64,000 nt of DNA, taken from Actinomyces oricola (GTDB lineage: Bacteria > Actinomycetota > Actinomycetes > Actinomycetales > Actinomycetaceae). Shown here in pieces: positions 35,148 to 46,459 of this stretch. How positions within the stretch are numbered: position 1 is the stretch's first letter; each line of letters begins with the position of its first letter. The notes under the pieces are model-generated. The model was not told the origin of the DNA, ran no database searches, and was given only the letters and a program-made list of their open reading frames with translations. The translations under genes and the position numbers were made by a program. The DNA is taken from contig NZ_RYFV01000016.1 of NCBI RefSeq assembly GCF_004104015.1, positions 1 through 64,000 of the forward strand, written 5' to 3'.

Positions 35148-35234
35148 CGGCGACGTCCACCGGCGCCCGCCGGTGCCCGAAGACACCCCGAGAGAAAGAC
35201 ACACTTACGACTACGTCACGCAGGAGGTGGTGAC

Positions 35235-36227
35235 ATGGCCAGCCAGGACTGGATGCACAAGGACTTCTACGCCGTCCTCGGTGTCGCCAAGGACGCCGAC
35301 TCCGACACCATCAAGAAGGCCTACCGCAGCCTCGCCAAGAAGTACCACCCGGACCGCAACCCCGACGACGCCGTCGCCGCGGAGAAGTTCAAGGAGGTCG
35401 GCGAGGCCTACGCGGTCCTGTCCGACGCCAAGGACCGCAAGCAGTACGACGCCATCCGCTCCATGGCGAGCGGCGGCGCCCGCTTCACCGCCGGTGGTGC
35501 GGGGGGCGGCGGCTTCGAGGACATCTTCTCCATGTTCGGCGGCGGCTCCGGCGGCCAGAACATCGACATCGACGACCTTCTGCGCCAGTTCGGCGGGCAG
35601 CCCAGCCCCACCCGCCGCGGTGGCCAGCCCGGAGGCTTCAGCTTCGGCTTCGGCGGCTTCGGCTCCCAGCCCGAGCCGCGCAAGGGCCCCGACGTCCTCA
35701 CCAACGTGCGCCTGGGCTTCCGCCAGGCCGTCGAGGGAGACACCGTCGAGCTGACGGCGGACGGGCGCACCATCACCACGCGCATCCCGGCCGGTGTCCA
35801 CGACGGCCAGAAGATCCGCCTGCGCGGCAAGGGCCGTCCGGGCCGGGCAGGCGGCGACAACGGGGACATGGTCGTCACGGTCCACGTCGACAAGCACCCC
35901 GTGTACGCCATCGACGGCACGAACCTGCGCATGGACCTGCCCGTCACCCTCAAGGAGGCGGCCCTGGGCGCCACGGTCGAGGTCCCCCTGCTGGATGGCA
36001 CGAGCACACGCGTCAAGATCAAGGCCGGCACCCAGTCCGGCACGGTCATGCGCCTGCGCGGCAAGGGCATCAAGCTGAAGAAGGGCGCCTCGGACCTGCT
36101 CGTCACGGTGCAGGTCGCCGTCCCGCGCAGGCTCTCGGCGCAGGCGAAGGAGGCCCTGGAGGCCTTCGACGCCGCCATGGGGGACACGGACCCGCGCGCA
36201 GCCCTGCGTAAGGAGGCTGCGACGTGA
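35235..36227 (+). CDS. dnaJ: DnaJ-type co-chaperone without zinc finger (copy 1)
   Basis: 330 residues; AGGAGG upstream. The J domain (about 8-75) has the HPD motif at 38-40 (KKYHPDRN). A Gly/Phe-rich region (about 80-150) leads directly into the two-barrel C-terminal substrate domain ([18 protein letters not shown] and following). The four CxxCxGxG repeats of classical DnaJ are missing, so this is a class B/CbpA-like J protein placed in the dnaK operon. It stimulates DnaK ATPase and delivers clients. The stop overlaps the hspR start. ATC-only isoleucine usage. The second copy at 46460 is clearly paralogous. Confidence 0.93.
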   Translation: MASQDWMHKDFYAVLGVAKDADSDTIKKAYRSLAKKYHPDRNPDDAVAAEKFKEVGEAYAVLSDAKDRKQYDAIRSMASGGARFTAGGAGGGGFEDIFSMFGGGSGGQNIDIDDLLRQFGGQPSPTRRGGQPGGFSFGFGGFGSQPEPRKGPDVLTNVRLGFRQAVEGDTVELTADGRTITTRIPAGVHDGQKIRLRGKGRPGRAGGDNGDMVVTVHVDKHPVYAIDGTNLRMDLPVTLKEAALGATVEVPLLDGTSTRVKIKAGTQSGTVMRLRGKGIKLKKGASDLLVTVQVAVPRRLSAQAKEALEAFDAAMGDTDPRAALRKEAAT

Positions 36228-36655
36228 GCCGCCGTCGTACCGGCCAGGGGCTGGCATTCCTTGCGGAGGACGCGGAGGAGCGCGCGGTCTACGTCATCTC
36301 CGTGGCCGCGGACCTCGCCGGCATGCACCCGCAGACCCTGCGCCAGTACGACCGCCTCGGCCTGGTCTCCCCGGCCCGCGCCTCAGGGCAGGGCCGGCGC
36401 TACTCGCACCGCGACGTCGAGCGCCTGCGCCGCGTCCAGGCACTGAGCCAGGAGGGCGTCAACCTCGAGGGGATCCGCCGCGTCCTCGACCTGGAGCGCC
36501 GGGTCGAGGAGCTCGAGCGCGAGAACCGTCTCCTGCGGCTGCGTGAGGCGGCGGTCCAGCGGATCTTCGCCGCTGCCGCCGACGGCGAGGTCCAGGTCGT
36601 CGCAACCGGTCGACGAGGGCACAGGTCCACGGGCCGACCCGCTGCGGACGCATAG
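36224..36655 (+). CDS. hspR: Heat-shock repressor HspR (MerR family, copy 1)
   Basis: 143 residues from GTG overlapping the dnaJ stop. The MerR helix-turn-helix reads [20 protein letters not shown] then [20 protein letters not shown], followed by a coiled coil ([17 protein letters not shown], then [18 protein letters not shown]). HspR represses dnaK and clpB operons at HAIR boxes and uses DnaK as corepressor, known in Streptomyces. Boxes for it lie before dnaK and both clpB genes in this window. The DNA-binding half is nearly identical to the second copy at 47491. Confidence 0.95.
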   Translation: MSRRRTGQGLAFLAEDAEERAVYVISVAADLAGMHPQTLRQYDRLGLVSPARASGQGRRYSHRDVERLRRVQALSQEGVNLEGIRRVLDLERRVEELERENRLLRLREAAVQRIFAAAADGEVQVVATGRRGHRSTGRPAADA

Positions 36656-36720
36656 GTCTTCGCCTGAGCGTCGGCTCCACGGTCAGGCCCGTCGGCCAGT
36701 CCGACGGCCGCAACAGCAGC

Positions 36721-36754
36721 CGGCGGCCTCCAGCCCTCCGGCTGGAGGCCGCCG
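36721..36754. terminator. Bidirectional hairpin between hspR and the kinase gene
   Basis: Perfect 15-bp arms (36721-36735 and 36740-36754) with loop CTCC, between converging genes. It ends the dnaK operon and the kinase operon. Confidence 0.8.
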
Positions 36755-36761
36755 GTCACTG

Positions 36762-37988
36762 CTACGGCACCGACTCCTCCTCGTCCCCGGGCAGCTCGAG
36801 GACGGCGGTCATCCCTCCGGTGGGATTCGCGCTCAGGCTCAGGTGACCGCCGTGGGCGGTGGCCACGGCGGTCACGATGGCCAGGCCCAGCCCGTGCCCG
36901 GATCCCCGGGTTCGCCCCCGGCCCTCGCCGCGGACGAAGGGCTCGCGCAGGGACTCGACGCTGTCCGGCGCGACCGGGGAGCCGTCGTTGCGGATCGTCA
37001 GCCGCACGCCGTCGGCCAGGTGCGCCATCCCGACAGTGATCCGGCCGCCATCGGTGTTGTAGCGGACCGCGTTACCCAGCAGGTTGGCCACGCTCTGACG
37101 CAGCAGCACCGGGTCGCCCGGGACATGGGCGGGCAGCAGGTGGGTGGACAGTCTCAGCCCGCGCTCGACCATCTGCGGGGCGATGAGCCCCAGGGCGTCA
37201 CGGACCGTGGCCTTCATGTCGACGTCCTCGCGGGCGAGCCTGCCGGACTGGGCGTCGGCCAGGTCCAGCAGGGCGTCGATCGTCTCCCGGTTGGCCCGGT
37301 TGGTCTCCAGCACCCGGCCGAGGACCCGGCGCAGGTCCTCGGCCGAGGCCGTCGGGTCGGACAGAGCGACCTCGATCATGGTCTGGGTCGTGGCCAGGGG
37401 CGTGCGCAGCTCGTGGGAGGCGTTGGCGGCGAAGCGCCGGTGCACGGAGAAGGAGCGTTCCAAGGAGGACAGCATGTCGTCGAAGGTGTCCGCCAGGTCG
37501 TGGATCTCATCACGCGGCCCGGCCAGGGCCAGACGCTGGCTGAGGTCGCCCGAGGCGGCGCGCTTGGCGGCCGTGTTCATCGACGACAGCGGTCGCAGCA
37601 TCCGCCCCGCCAGGACCCAGCCGACGGTGCCGGAGAGCACCACGAGCAGCGCCAGTACGCCGATGGCCGAACGCATGATGCTGCCGAGCAGCTCGAACAG
37701 GTTCGTGTCCACCTGGGTGGCCTCGCTGGTCTGCAAGGCCGGCGTGACGGTGACGTCGCCCGCGGGTGCGCTGATCTCGATACGGAGCGTGACATAGCGG
37801 GTGTAGACGTAGACCAGGGCGATGAGCACCGCGCCGGCGGCCGTCACCAGACCGGCGTAGGTCAGGGTCAGCCGGATGCGGATGCTCAGGCGTCTGGGGC
37901 GACGCGACCGCCTCTGCCGCCCCGAGCGGGTGCCGGTCTGCTGCGACCCGTGCCGCCCGTCGTCGGGAAGGGCCTCCCGCCCGCTCAT
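36762..37988 (-). CDS. Sensor histidine kinase (HAMP/HisKA type)
   Basis: 408 residues from ATG 37988, which overlaps the regulator's stop (ATGA). An Arg-rich N-terminus precedes helix 1 (about 41-61), a short external loop (about 65-100), helix 2 (about 107-127) and a HAMP domain (RMLRPLSSMNTAAKRAASGD). His192 is in ANASHELRTPLA, and ATPase motifs are LLGNAVRYNTDG, LTIRNDGSPV and GSGHGLGLAIV. It is divergent from the lipoprotein-adaptor-ABC genes that it probably controls through the paired regulator. It lies inside the heat-shock duplication unit and shares its ATC-rich codon use. Confidence 0.92.
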   Translation of the reverse strand: MSGREALPDDGRHGSQQTGTRSGRQRRSRRPRRLSIRIRLTLTYAGLVTAAGAVLIALVYVYTRYVTLRIEISAPAGDVTVTPALQTSEATQVDTNLFELLGSIMRSAIGVLALLVVLSGTVGWVLAGRMLRPLSSMNTAAKRAASGDLSQRLALAGPRDEIHDLADTFDDMLSSLERSFSVHRRFAANASHELRTPLATTQTMIEVALSDPTASAEDLRRVLGRVLETNRANRETIDALLDLADAQSGRLAREDVDMKATVRDALGLIAPQMVERGLRLSTHLLPAHVPGDPVLLRQSVANLLGNAVRYNTDGGRITVGMAHLADGVRLTIRNDGSPVAPDSVESLREPFVRGEGRGRTRGSGHGLGLAIVTAVATAHGGHLSLSANPTGGMTAVLELPGDEEESVP

Positions 37989-38644
37989 GCGCTGAACCTG
38001 TAGCCCGCGCCGGGGACCGTCTGGATCACCCACGGCTCACCGAGCTTGCGGCGCAGGTGGGAGATCGTCACCCGGGTGGAGTTGGTGAAGGGGTCCGCGT
38101 TGGCGTCCCAGGCCTTCTCCAGGAGCGTCTCGGCGCTGAGGACCCCGCCCTCGGCCTCCATGAGGACCTGGAGGACCGCGAACTCCTTGGGACTCAGACG
38201 AATGAAGCGCCCGTCTCGGTAGACCTCCCGGCGGAAGGGGTCCAGACGCACACCGTGGGCCTCGATGACCGGAGTGCGTGCGGGTTGGCTGCGCCGCCCC
38301 AGGGCCCGCAGCCGGGCCACCAGCTCGGGGAACTCGAAGGGCTTGGTGAGGTAGTCGTCCGCCCCCAGCTCGAAGCCGCCCACGCGCGCGTCCAGCGTTC
38401 GGGACGCGGTGAGCATGAGGATGCGAATGCCGGGGTGCTCGTCGACCACCCGCCGGCAGACCTCGTCGCCGTGGATGATGGGCAGGTCCCGGTCCAGGAC
38501 GACGATGTCGTAGTCGTTGGTCGCCACCTGCTCCAGGGCGCTGGCCCCGTCACCGACGACGTCGACGGCCATCGCCTCACGCCGCAGCCCGGTGGCGACG
38601 GCCTCGGCGAGATACTTCTCATCCTCCACGACGAGTACGCGCAT
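37985..38644 (-). CDS. OmpR-family response regulator
   Basis: 219 residues from ATG 38644, with AAGGAG upstream and the standard receiver start MRVLVVEDEKYLAEA. Asp51 (IVVLDRDLP) is the phospho-acceptor; the C-terminal winged helix contains LSPKEFAVLQVLMEAEGG and ends VIQTVPGAGYRFSA. It forms an operon with the kinase and is divergent, across 263 bp, from the lipoprotein gene of the exporter cluster. The shared promoter region has no obvious repeat that I can name as its site. Confidence 0.94.
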   Translation of the reverse strand: MRVLVVEDEKYLAEAVATGLRREAMAVDVVGDGASALEQVATNDYDIVVLDRDLPIIHGDEVCRRVVDEHPGIRILMLTASRTLDARVGGFELGADDYLTKPFEFPELVARLRALGRRSQPARTPVIEAHGVRLDPFRREVYRDGRFIRLSPKEFAVLQVLMEAEGGVLSAETLLEKAWDANADPFTNSTRVTISHLRRKLGEPWVIQTVPGAGYRFSA

Positions 38645-38907
38645 TGTCTTGTCTCCTTCGCTGTGGTCTCGGTTGAGCTCGCGCCAGCTCGGCCGGTCCC
38701 GTTGCGCCCCGGCCGAAGCGTCTGCCCCATGTCTACCCGTTTCCGGCCCGCGCTGTCGCGCCCCTCCTGCGCCGACACCGCGTGTTGCCACAACATAAGC
38801 AAATCCTTGAATGCCGCGACAACACCGCCACCGCTTGGCTGTCTTCCGACCGAAGGGGCATCACCGCGCCACCCTCGGCACCGACCTAGACGAAAGGACC
38901 CTCTCTC

Positions 38908-39375
38908 ATGAAGAAGAGCCTCAACACCCGGATCATCACCCGCACCGCCGCGCTGCTGACCTGCGCCGCGTGCGCAGCCGGGCTCATGACCGGATGCTCC
39001 AGCTCCGACACGGACACGGCCGCGGCCTCCGCCTCCGCCACCAGCGCAGACGACTACCTGCTCGAGATGGCCCAGTGCATGCGCGACAAGGGCATCGACG
39101 TCTCCGACCCCGACGCCAACGGCAACATTCAGTTCCCCGAGACCGACGCCGCCTACGCGGCCGCCGAGGAGTGCCAGCAGATCGTCGGCCCCGCTCCGGG
39201 CACGGAGGACCTCTCCAACCCCGAGACGCAGCAGGACCTCGTCCAGGCAGCCCAGTGCCTTCGTGACGCGGGCTACGACGTCCCCGACCCCGAGGCCGAC
39301 AAGGGCCTTCAGCTCAACGGTGACATCCCCCAGGACGTCATGAACAAGTGCTTCACCGATCTTGGGAACCAGTGA
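38908..39375 (+). CDS. Small secreted lipoprotein with repeated QCxRDxGxDVxDP motif
   Basis: 155 residues. GAAAGGA precedes the ATG. A signal peptide with lipobox LMTGC places the lipid-carrying Cys at 30. The mature part has two related segments, AQCMRDKGIDVSDPDANG (about 70) and AQCLRDAGYDVPDPEAD (about 117), each with a Cys, plus further Cys residues that could pair in two disulfides. Such lipoproteins often precede adaptor-ABC clusters in actinobacteria. It is presumably the outermost part of the exporter or a sensor of its substrate; the exact role is unknown. Confidence 0.85.
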   Translation: MKKSLNTRIITRTAALLTCAACAAGLMTGCSSSDTDTAAASASATSADDYLLEMAQCMRDKGIDVSDPDANGNIQFPETDAAYAAAEECQQIVGPAPGTEDLSNPETQQDLVQAAQCLRDAGYDVPDPEADKGLQLNGDIPQDVMNKCFTDLGNQ

Positions 39376-39446
39376 CGCGGCGCCCTTCAGCCAACCGACT
39401 TCTCACGTGGCCGAGCAGCCGCGCAGACATACAGACAGGCACGTAC

Positions 39447-40616
39447 ATGAAATTGACCACCATCTCCACGCAGGACGACGACAGCTCGACCGGCACGGAG
39501 GCAGACATGGGAGCGGTGCGCCGCACCCGGCGTCGGACCTTCCTGGCCATGGGGACAGTCGTGGTCCTTGCCGCGGGCGCGGGTGCAGGCGCCTTCGCCT
39601 TCAAGACCGGTCCCTTCGCCGCCAAGCCGCAGCCGACGGCGTCGACCTTCACCGGCGCCACCGACACCGTCACCAGGGGCGATCTTAAGGGCGAGACCTC
39701 CGTCACCGGCACCCTGCGCTACGCCGATGCGCACAAGCTCAGGTCCGCTTTCGACGGCATCCTCGTCCAGGCGCCCACCTCCGGCACGGTCCTGACCCAG
39801 GGCAATGTCATCTACAGCACGGGCAGCGAGTACGCCTACCTCATGCACGGCTCCATCCCCGCCTGGCGCACCTTCGAGGCCGGGATGGACAACGGCGAGG
39901 ACATCCTCCAGCTCGAGACCCTCCTGCGCGACATGGGCTACTTCGACTATGAGCCCGACAACCACTTCAGCTGGGCCACCACCAGCGCCATCCTGAAGTG
40001 GCAGAAGGACGTCGGGCTGCCCCAGACCGGGACCATCCCCTTAGGACGGATGGTCTTCGTCCCAGGGGACCTGCGCGTGGGGGAGGTCAGTGCCCGAGTC
40101 GGGGACCGTGTCGGCATCGACACCGAGCTCTGCGACGTCACCTCCACCACCCAGGTGGTTGAGTCCAACGTCAAGCTCTCCGACCAGCAGCTCGCCGTCG
40201 TCGACACCGCCGTGACCATCACGCTGCCCGACGCCACGACCACGACGGGCACGATCACCTCCGTGGGCTCCCCCGTCGAGAAGAGCACGAACTCGGGCTC
40301 AGGCGCGGGTGGTAGTGAGACGAAGGAACGGGTCATCCCCATCACCATCTCTCTCGACGACACCTCCGCGACCGCCAACTTCCAGGAGGTCTCGGTCACC
40401 GTCGCCCTGCCCAGCGAGACGCGTGAGGACGTCCTGTCGGTGCCGGTGGGCGCCCTGCTGGCCCTGACCCCCGACCAGTTCGGCGTCGAGATCGTCGAGT
40501 CCAACGGCACCACCCGCAAGGTGCCGGTCACCATCGGACTGTTCGCCGGTGGACGTGTCGAGGTCTCCGGGGACGACATCGCCGAGGGGACCCGAGTGGT
40601 GGTGCCGCAGACATGA
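39447..40616 (+). CDS. Membrane-anchored efflux adaptor with peptidoglycan-binding domain
   Basis: 389 residues from ATG 39447; the upstream open part overlaps no similar protein and has no ribosome binding site. One membrane helix (about 31-51) is followed by beta-rich HlyD/MacA-like segments (VTGTLRYADAHKL, then the LVQAPTSGTVLTQGNVIY stretch). A peptidoglycan_binding_1 motif of about 50 residues (LLRDMGYFDYEPDNHF) is inserted, and a C-terminal barrel follows. It probably links the ABC permease to the wall and channels substrate outward. Its stop overlaps the ABC ATPase start (ATGA). Confidence 0.88.
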   Translation: MKLTTISTQDDDSSTGTEADMGAVRRTRRRTFLAMGTVVVLAAGAGAGAFAFKTGPFAAKPQPTASTFTGATDTVTRGDLKGETSVTGTLRYADAHKLRSAFDGILVQAPTSGTVLTQGNVIYSTGSEYAYLMHGSIPAWRTFEAGMDNGEDILQLETLLRDMGYFDYEPDNHFSWATTSAILKWQKDVGLPQTGTIPLGRMVFVPGDLRVGEVSARVGDRVGIDTELCDVTSTTQVVESNVKLSDQQLAVVDTAVTITLPDATTTTGTITSVGSPVEKSTNSGSGAGGSETKERVIPITISLDDTSATANFQEVSVTVALPSETREDVLSVPVGALLALTPDQFGVEIVESNGTTRKVPVTIGLFAGGRVEVSGDDIAEGTRVVVPQT

Positions 40617-41323
40617 GCTCCATCCTGTCCCTGCGCGACGTGCGACGAACCTACGGGGAGCCGCCCGTAGCCGCCTGCGCGGGCGTGAGCCTGGAGGTCG
40701 ACTACGGCGAGTTCGTCGCCGTAGTCGGCCCCTCGGGCTCAGGCAAGTCCACGCTCCTCAACCTCATCGGCACCCTGGACCGGCCCAGCTCGGGCACCGT
40801 CGAGATCGACGGCGTCGACGTCGGCTCCCTGTCCGACGCCAAGCTCTCGGCCCTGCGCGCCAGCCGCATCGGCTTCGTCTTCCAGCAGTTCCACCTGGCC
40901 GACGGCGTCAACGCGGTTGACAACGTGGCCGACGGCCTCCTGTACAGCGGCATCCCCCGCTCCGAGCGGCGCCGACGCGCCCGCATTGCCCTTGAGCGCG
41001 TCGGCCTGGCCCACCGGCTCGACCACCGGCCCCACCAGATGAGCGGCGGTGAGCGTCAGCGCGTGGCCATCGCCCGGGCCGTCGTCGGCGAGCCCCCGCT
41101 GCTGCTTGCCGACGAGCCCACGGGCAACCTCGACTCCGCCTCCGGGGCCTCGATCGTCGAGCTCCTCCACGAGCTCCATGACCAGGGAACCACCGTCATC
41201 GTCATCACCCACGACAACGAGCTGGCCGCCCAGCTGCCCCGGCAGATCGCCATCCGCGACGGCCGCATCGTGGGGGACTCAAGCCAGAAGGAGGTCGCCC
41301 ATGGTATCCAAGCCGGGTCTTGA
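40613..41323 (+). CDS. ABC transporter ATP-binding protein (MacB type)
   Basis: 236 residues: Walker A GPSGSGKST (near 40), Q-loop GFVFQQFHLADG, signature MSGGERQR, Walker B LLLADEPTGNLD and switch His VITHDNE. Coupled to the adaptor gene upstream and overlapping the permease gene by 23 bp, which carries its ribosome binding site AGGAGG inside this gene. Together with adaptor and permease it makes a MacAB-like tripartite exporter without an outer-membrane part. Confidence 0.94.
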   Translation: MSSILSLRDVRRTYGEPPVAACAGVSLEVDYGEFVAVVGPSGSGKSTLLNLIGTLDRPSSGTVEIDGVDVGSLSDAKLSALRASRIGFVFQQFHLADGVNAVDNVADGLLYSGIPRSERRRRARIALERVGLAHRLDHRPHQMSGGERQRVAIARAVVGEPPLLLADEPTGNLDSASGASIVELLHELHDQGTTVIVITHDNELAAQLPRQIAIRDGRIVGDSSQKEVAHGIQAGS

Positions 41324-42563
41324 CCGCTCCGCTGCCATCGAGGTCGACAAGGCCCGTCACCGCGCCTCGACCCGCCCGCTCCAGCGCTCGCGGCTGCGCC
41401 TGGCCGATGTGCTGCGCCTGGGGGGAACCGGGATCAAGTCCCGCCCTACCCGAGCCTTCCTGTCCGCTCTGGGCATCGCCATCGGTATCGCCGCCATGAT
41501 TGCGGTGGTCGGCATCTCCGCCTCCAGCCGGGCGCAGCTGACCGCCCAGCTCGACTCGCTGGGGACCAACCTGCTGACGGCCTCGGCCGGTCAGGATCTC
41601 TTCGGCAACTCCTCCTCCCTGCCGCAGGACACCGTCGGCAGGGTCCGGCTCATCGACCGTGTCGAGAGCGCCTCAAGCACTGGCCTGGTCAAGAACGCGC
41701 TGGTCTACCGCAGCCCGCTCATTGACAAGAATGCCTCCGGCGGTATCACGACCATGGCGGCGGACCTCTCGCTGCTCGACGTCGTCGCCGGGCAGGTGGA
41801 CCGGGGCACCTGGCTCAACGAGGCCACCGGCCAGTACCCGGCCACGGTCCTGGGGCATACGGCCGCTCAGCGTCTGGGCGTCGTCACTCCGGGCACCAAG
41901 GTGTGGCTCGGCGGCCAGTGGTTCACGGTGGTGGGCATCCTCAAACCGGTGGTCCTGGCCCCCGAGCTCGACTCCGCGGCGCTCGTCGGCCAGGAGACCG
42001 CCACGAGCCTGCTGGGGCACGACGCGAAACCGACGACGGTCTACGCCCGTAGCCAGGACTCCGCCGTCACCCAGGTGCGCGACCTCCTGGCGCCGTCGAT
42101 CTCGCCCCAGGCCCCCAACGAGGTCAAGGTCTCGCGCCCCTCGGATGCGCTGGAGGCCAAGAACGCGGCCGACCAGGCCTTCACCAGCCTGCTGCTGGGC
42201 GTGGGCTCCATCGCCCTGCTCGTCGGTGGCATCGGGGTCGCCAACACCATGATCATCTCGGTGCTCGAGCGTCGTCGGGAGATCGGGCTGAGGCGGTCCC
42301 TGGGGGCGATGCGCGGCCACATCCTCGTGCAGTTCATGGCCGAGGCGCTGCTGCTGTCCACCCTGGGAGGCACCTTGGGCTGTGTCATCGGCATCGGGGT
42401 GACCGCCGGGATGGCGTCCGCGAACGACTGGCCCTTCTCCCTGCCGATCATCGCCGTCGCCGGCGGCCTGGGGGCCACCATCGTCATCGGTGCCCTGGCT
42501 GGCATGTACCCGGCCGTGCGGGCCGCGCGCACGCCTCCGACCGCCGCGCTCAACGCGCAGTAG
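41301..42563 (+). CDS. MacB-type ABC permease
   Basis: 420 residues from ATG 41301 with GGAGG six bases upstream. Cytosolic N-terminus of about 40 residues, helix 1 (AFLSALGIAIGIAAMIAVVG), a MacB periplasmic-type core domain (about 75-285), then three helices (LLLGVGSIALLVGGIGVANT, LSTLGGTLGCVIGIGVTAG and AVAGGLGATIVIGALAGMY), with ERRREIGLRRSLGA in the cytosolic loop. This is the standard four-helix MacB permease. It should export a peptide or amphiphile; the linked two-component system suggests an inducible defence pump. Confidence 0.93.
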   Translation: MVSKPGLDRSAAIEVDKARHRASTRPLQRSRLRLADVLRLGGTGIKSRPTRAFLSALGIAIGIAAMIAVVGISASSRAQLTAQLDSLGTNLLTASAGQDLFGNSSSLPQDTVGRVRLIDRVESASSTGLVKNALVYRSPLIDKNASGGITTMAADLSLLDVVAGQVDRGTWLNEATGQYPATVLGHTAAQRLGVVTPGTKVWLGGQWFTVVGILKPVVLAPELDSAALVGQETATSLLGHDAKPTTVYARSQDSAVTQVRDLLAPSISPQAPNEVKVSRPSDALEAKNAADQAFTSLLLGVGSIALLVGGIGVANTMIISVLERRREIGLRRSLGAMRGHILVQFMAEALLLSTLGGTLGCVIGIGVTAGMASANDWPFSLPIIAVAGGLGATIVIGALAGMYPAVRAARTPPTAALNAQ

Positions 42564-42604
42564 GCAGCCCAGGAGGCAGCTGCGGCCGGCAGCCCGGGAT
42601 CGCA

Positions 42605-42638
42605 CGAGGGCCCCGCACCACACGGTGCGGGGCCCTCG
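42605..42638. terminator. Perfect hairpin between the permease and the small antitoxin-family gene
   Basis: Fifteen-bp arms at 42605-42619 and 42624-42638 around ACAC; the two genes converge, so it can serve both. Confidence 0.82.
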
Positions 42639-42683
42639 CTCCTGTGACCGGAAGGCCACGGCGCCACCAGTCGGCGGGTCGGC

Positions 42684-42866
42684 TCAGTCGGTGCCGACCT
42701 TGCCGTCGACGGCGTCGCGGGCGGTGTCGATCTTGTCGTCGTGCTTGCCGCCGGTCGCCTTCTTGGCGGCGCCGGCTGCGGCGTCGAGCGCCTTGTCGCT
42801 GAGCGCCTCGGCCTTGTCGGAGCCGAGAGCGTCAGTGGCCTTCTTCGCCAGGTCGTCAAGTCCCAT
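42684..42866 (-). CDS. MT0933/Rv0909-like small helical protein, antitoxin family (copy 1)
   Basis: 60 residues from ATG 42866 with AAGGAG upstream; the longer open frame to 42950 has no such site. Sequence pattern: MGLDDLAKKATDALGS, then a Lys/Ala/Asp-rich helix and AAKKATGGKHDDKIDTARDAV. It resembles the mycobacterial MT0933/Rv0909 family (PF14013), called antitoxins, and loosely CsbD-type stress proteins. No toxin gene adjoins it. It is divergent from clpB (238 bp apart), as is its paralogue at 49824, so the pairing with clpB was kept in both copies. A stress role is therefore more attractive than plasmid-style addiction (inference). Confidence 0.75.
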   Translation of the reverse strand: MGLDDLAKKATDALGSDKAEALSDKALDAAAGAAKKATGGKHDDKIDTARDAVDGKVGTD

Positions 42867-43030
42867 GTCAGTCTCCTTCCCGTCGGGTGGCACGGCGTCA
42901 AGCGACGGCGGCCTCGGCAGAATCGTGCCAGTTCTGGGCGCATAGGTCATCTGCGGGGCGGCTCCCGTTCTGCGAGTCCGTGCCGTCGCCGTCGGTGCCC
43001 GCGGAAGGCCCGGAGCCGACGGTCACAAAA

Positions 43031-43051
43031 GTTGAGTGGAATAGACTCAAG
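43031..43051 (+). promoter_or_regulatory. HAIR-type HspR box upstream of clpB copy 1
   Basis: GTTGAGT-GGAATAG-ACTCAAG lies 53 bp before the ATG, with an extra half-site GTTGAGT at 43061-43067. The 7-base spacer is identical to that before the second clpB, so 20 of 21 positions match between the two boxes. Confidence 0.88.
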
Positions 43052-43104
43052 TCTGCGAGGGTTGAGTCGGTCTGAGGACGTCACCCAGCCCGAAGGAGCT
43101 CCGT

Positions 43105-45798
<2,694 letters not shown>

Positions 45799-45851
45799 GG
45801 CTGACTGTGCGAACCGGCCGCGGCCGGGCTGGGCCGGCCGCGGGCTGGGCC

Positions 45852-46299
45852 GGCCGCGGCCCAGGCCGAGGCCGCACAGCTGACGGACGACCTGGCCCGC
45901 GCCCGCGCGGACCTGTACAACCTCCAGCAGGAGTACCAGGGTTTCGTGCGCCGCTCGCGCGAGGCGGCCGCCGGGCACCGCGAGGCCGGCGCCGTCGGCG
46001 TCGTCGAGGCGCTCATCCCGGTCCTCGATGAGATCGAGCTGGCCCGTCAGCACGGGGACCTCACCGGTCCTTTCGAGACCACGGCCACCAAGCTCGAGTC
46101 GATCCTCGGTGAGAAGTTCGGCCTCGTGCGTTTCGGAGAGGTCGGCGACGTCTTCGACCCGATGCTCCACGAGGCCCTCATGGCGGTGGAGTCCAGCGAG
46201 GTCACCGAGCCCGCCGTCGCCATGGTCCTCCAGCCGGGCTACCGCCTGGGCGAGAAGGTCGTGCGCGCCGCCCGAGTCCAGGTCGCCAACCCGGCCTGA
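45852..46299 (+). pseudogene. grpE: 5'-truncated grpE, fused behind clpB copy 1
   Basis: Sequence homologous to grpE begins abruptly at 45852 (GGCCGCGGCCCAGGCC, matching 34659 onward) and runs to the normal stop. The first 75 or so residues and the start are missing. Upstream in frame are two stops (45796 and 45802) and no ATG or GTG before GTG 45946. From that GTG a 117-residue protein could be made, but it would lack most of the dimerising helix, so it is probably non-functional as an exchange factor. Identity with the intact gene is about 92% by eye. It marks the junction of a duplication or insertion event. Confidence 0.9.
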
Positions 46300-46312
46300 C
46301 CCGCTGCCCAAT

Positions 46313-46346
46313 GGCGGGGCCCGGAGCGCACATGCCGGGCCCCGCC
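46313..46346 (+). terminator. Hairpin after the truncated grpE
   Basis: Twelve-bp perfect arms (46313-46324 and 46335-46346) with a ten-base loop, at the same relative place as the hairpin behind the intact grpE but with unrelated sequence. The 110 bp to dnaJ copy 2 show no HAIR box. Confidence 0.55.
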
Positions 46347-46459
46347 GTCGGAGCGGAGCGGGCGCCGCACGGCTGGGAAGGCAAGAAGAATGACCGTAAA
46401 AAACACAGCACACGTAAGGAATGCACCTACGATCACCCGGATGAGGAGGCGGTGACGCA

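Noticed and set aside
45946-46299. Functional short GrpE from the internal GTG
   Set aside because: It would lack most of the dimerisation helix, there is no good ribosome binding site at the GTG, and the upstream sequence is a junction with two stops. Kept as a pseudogene.
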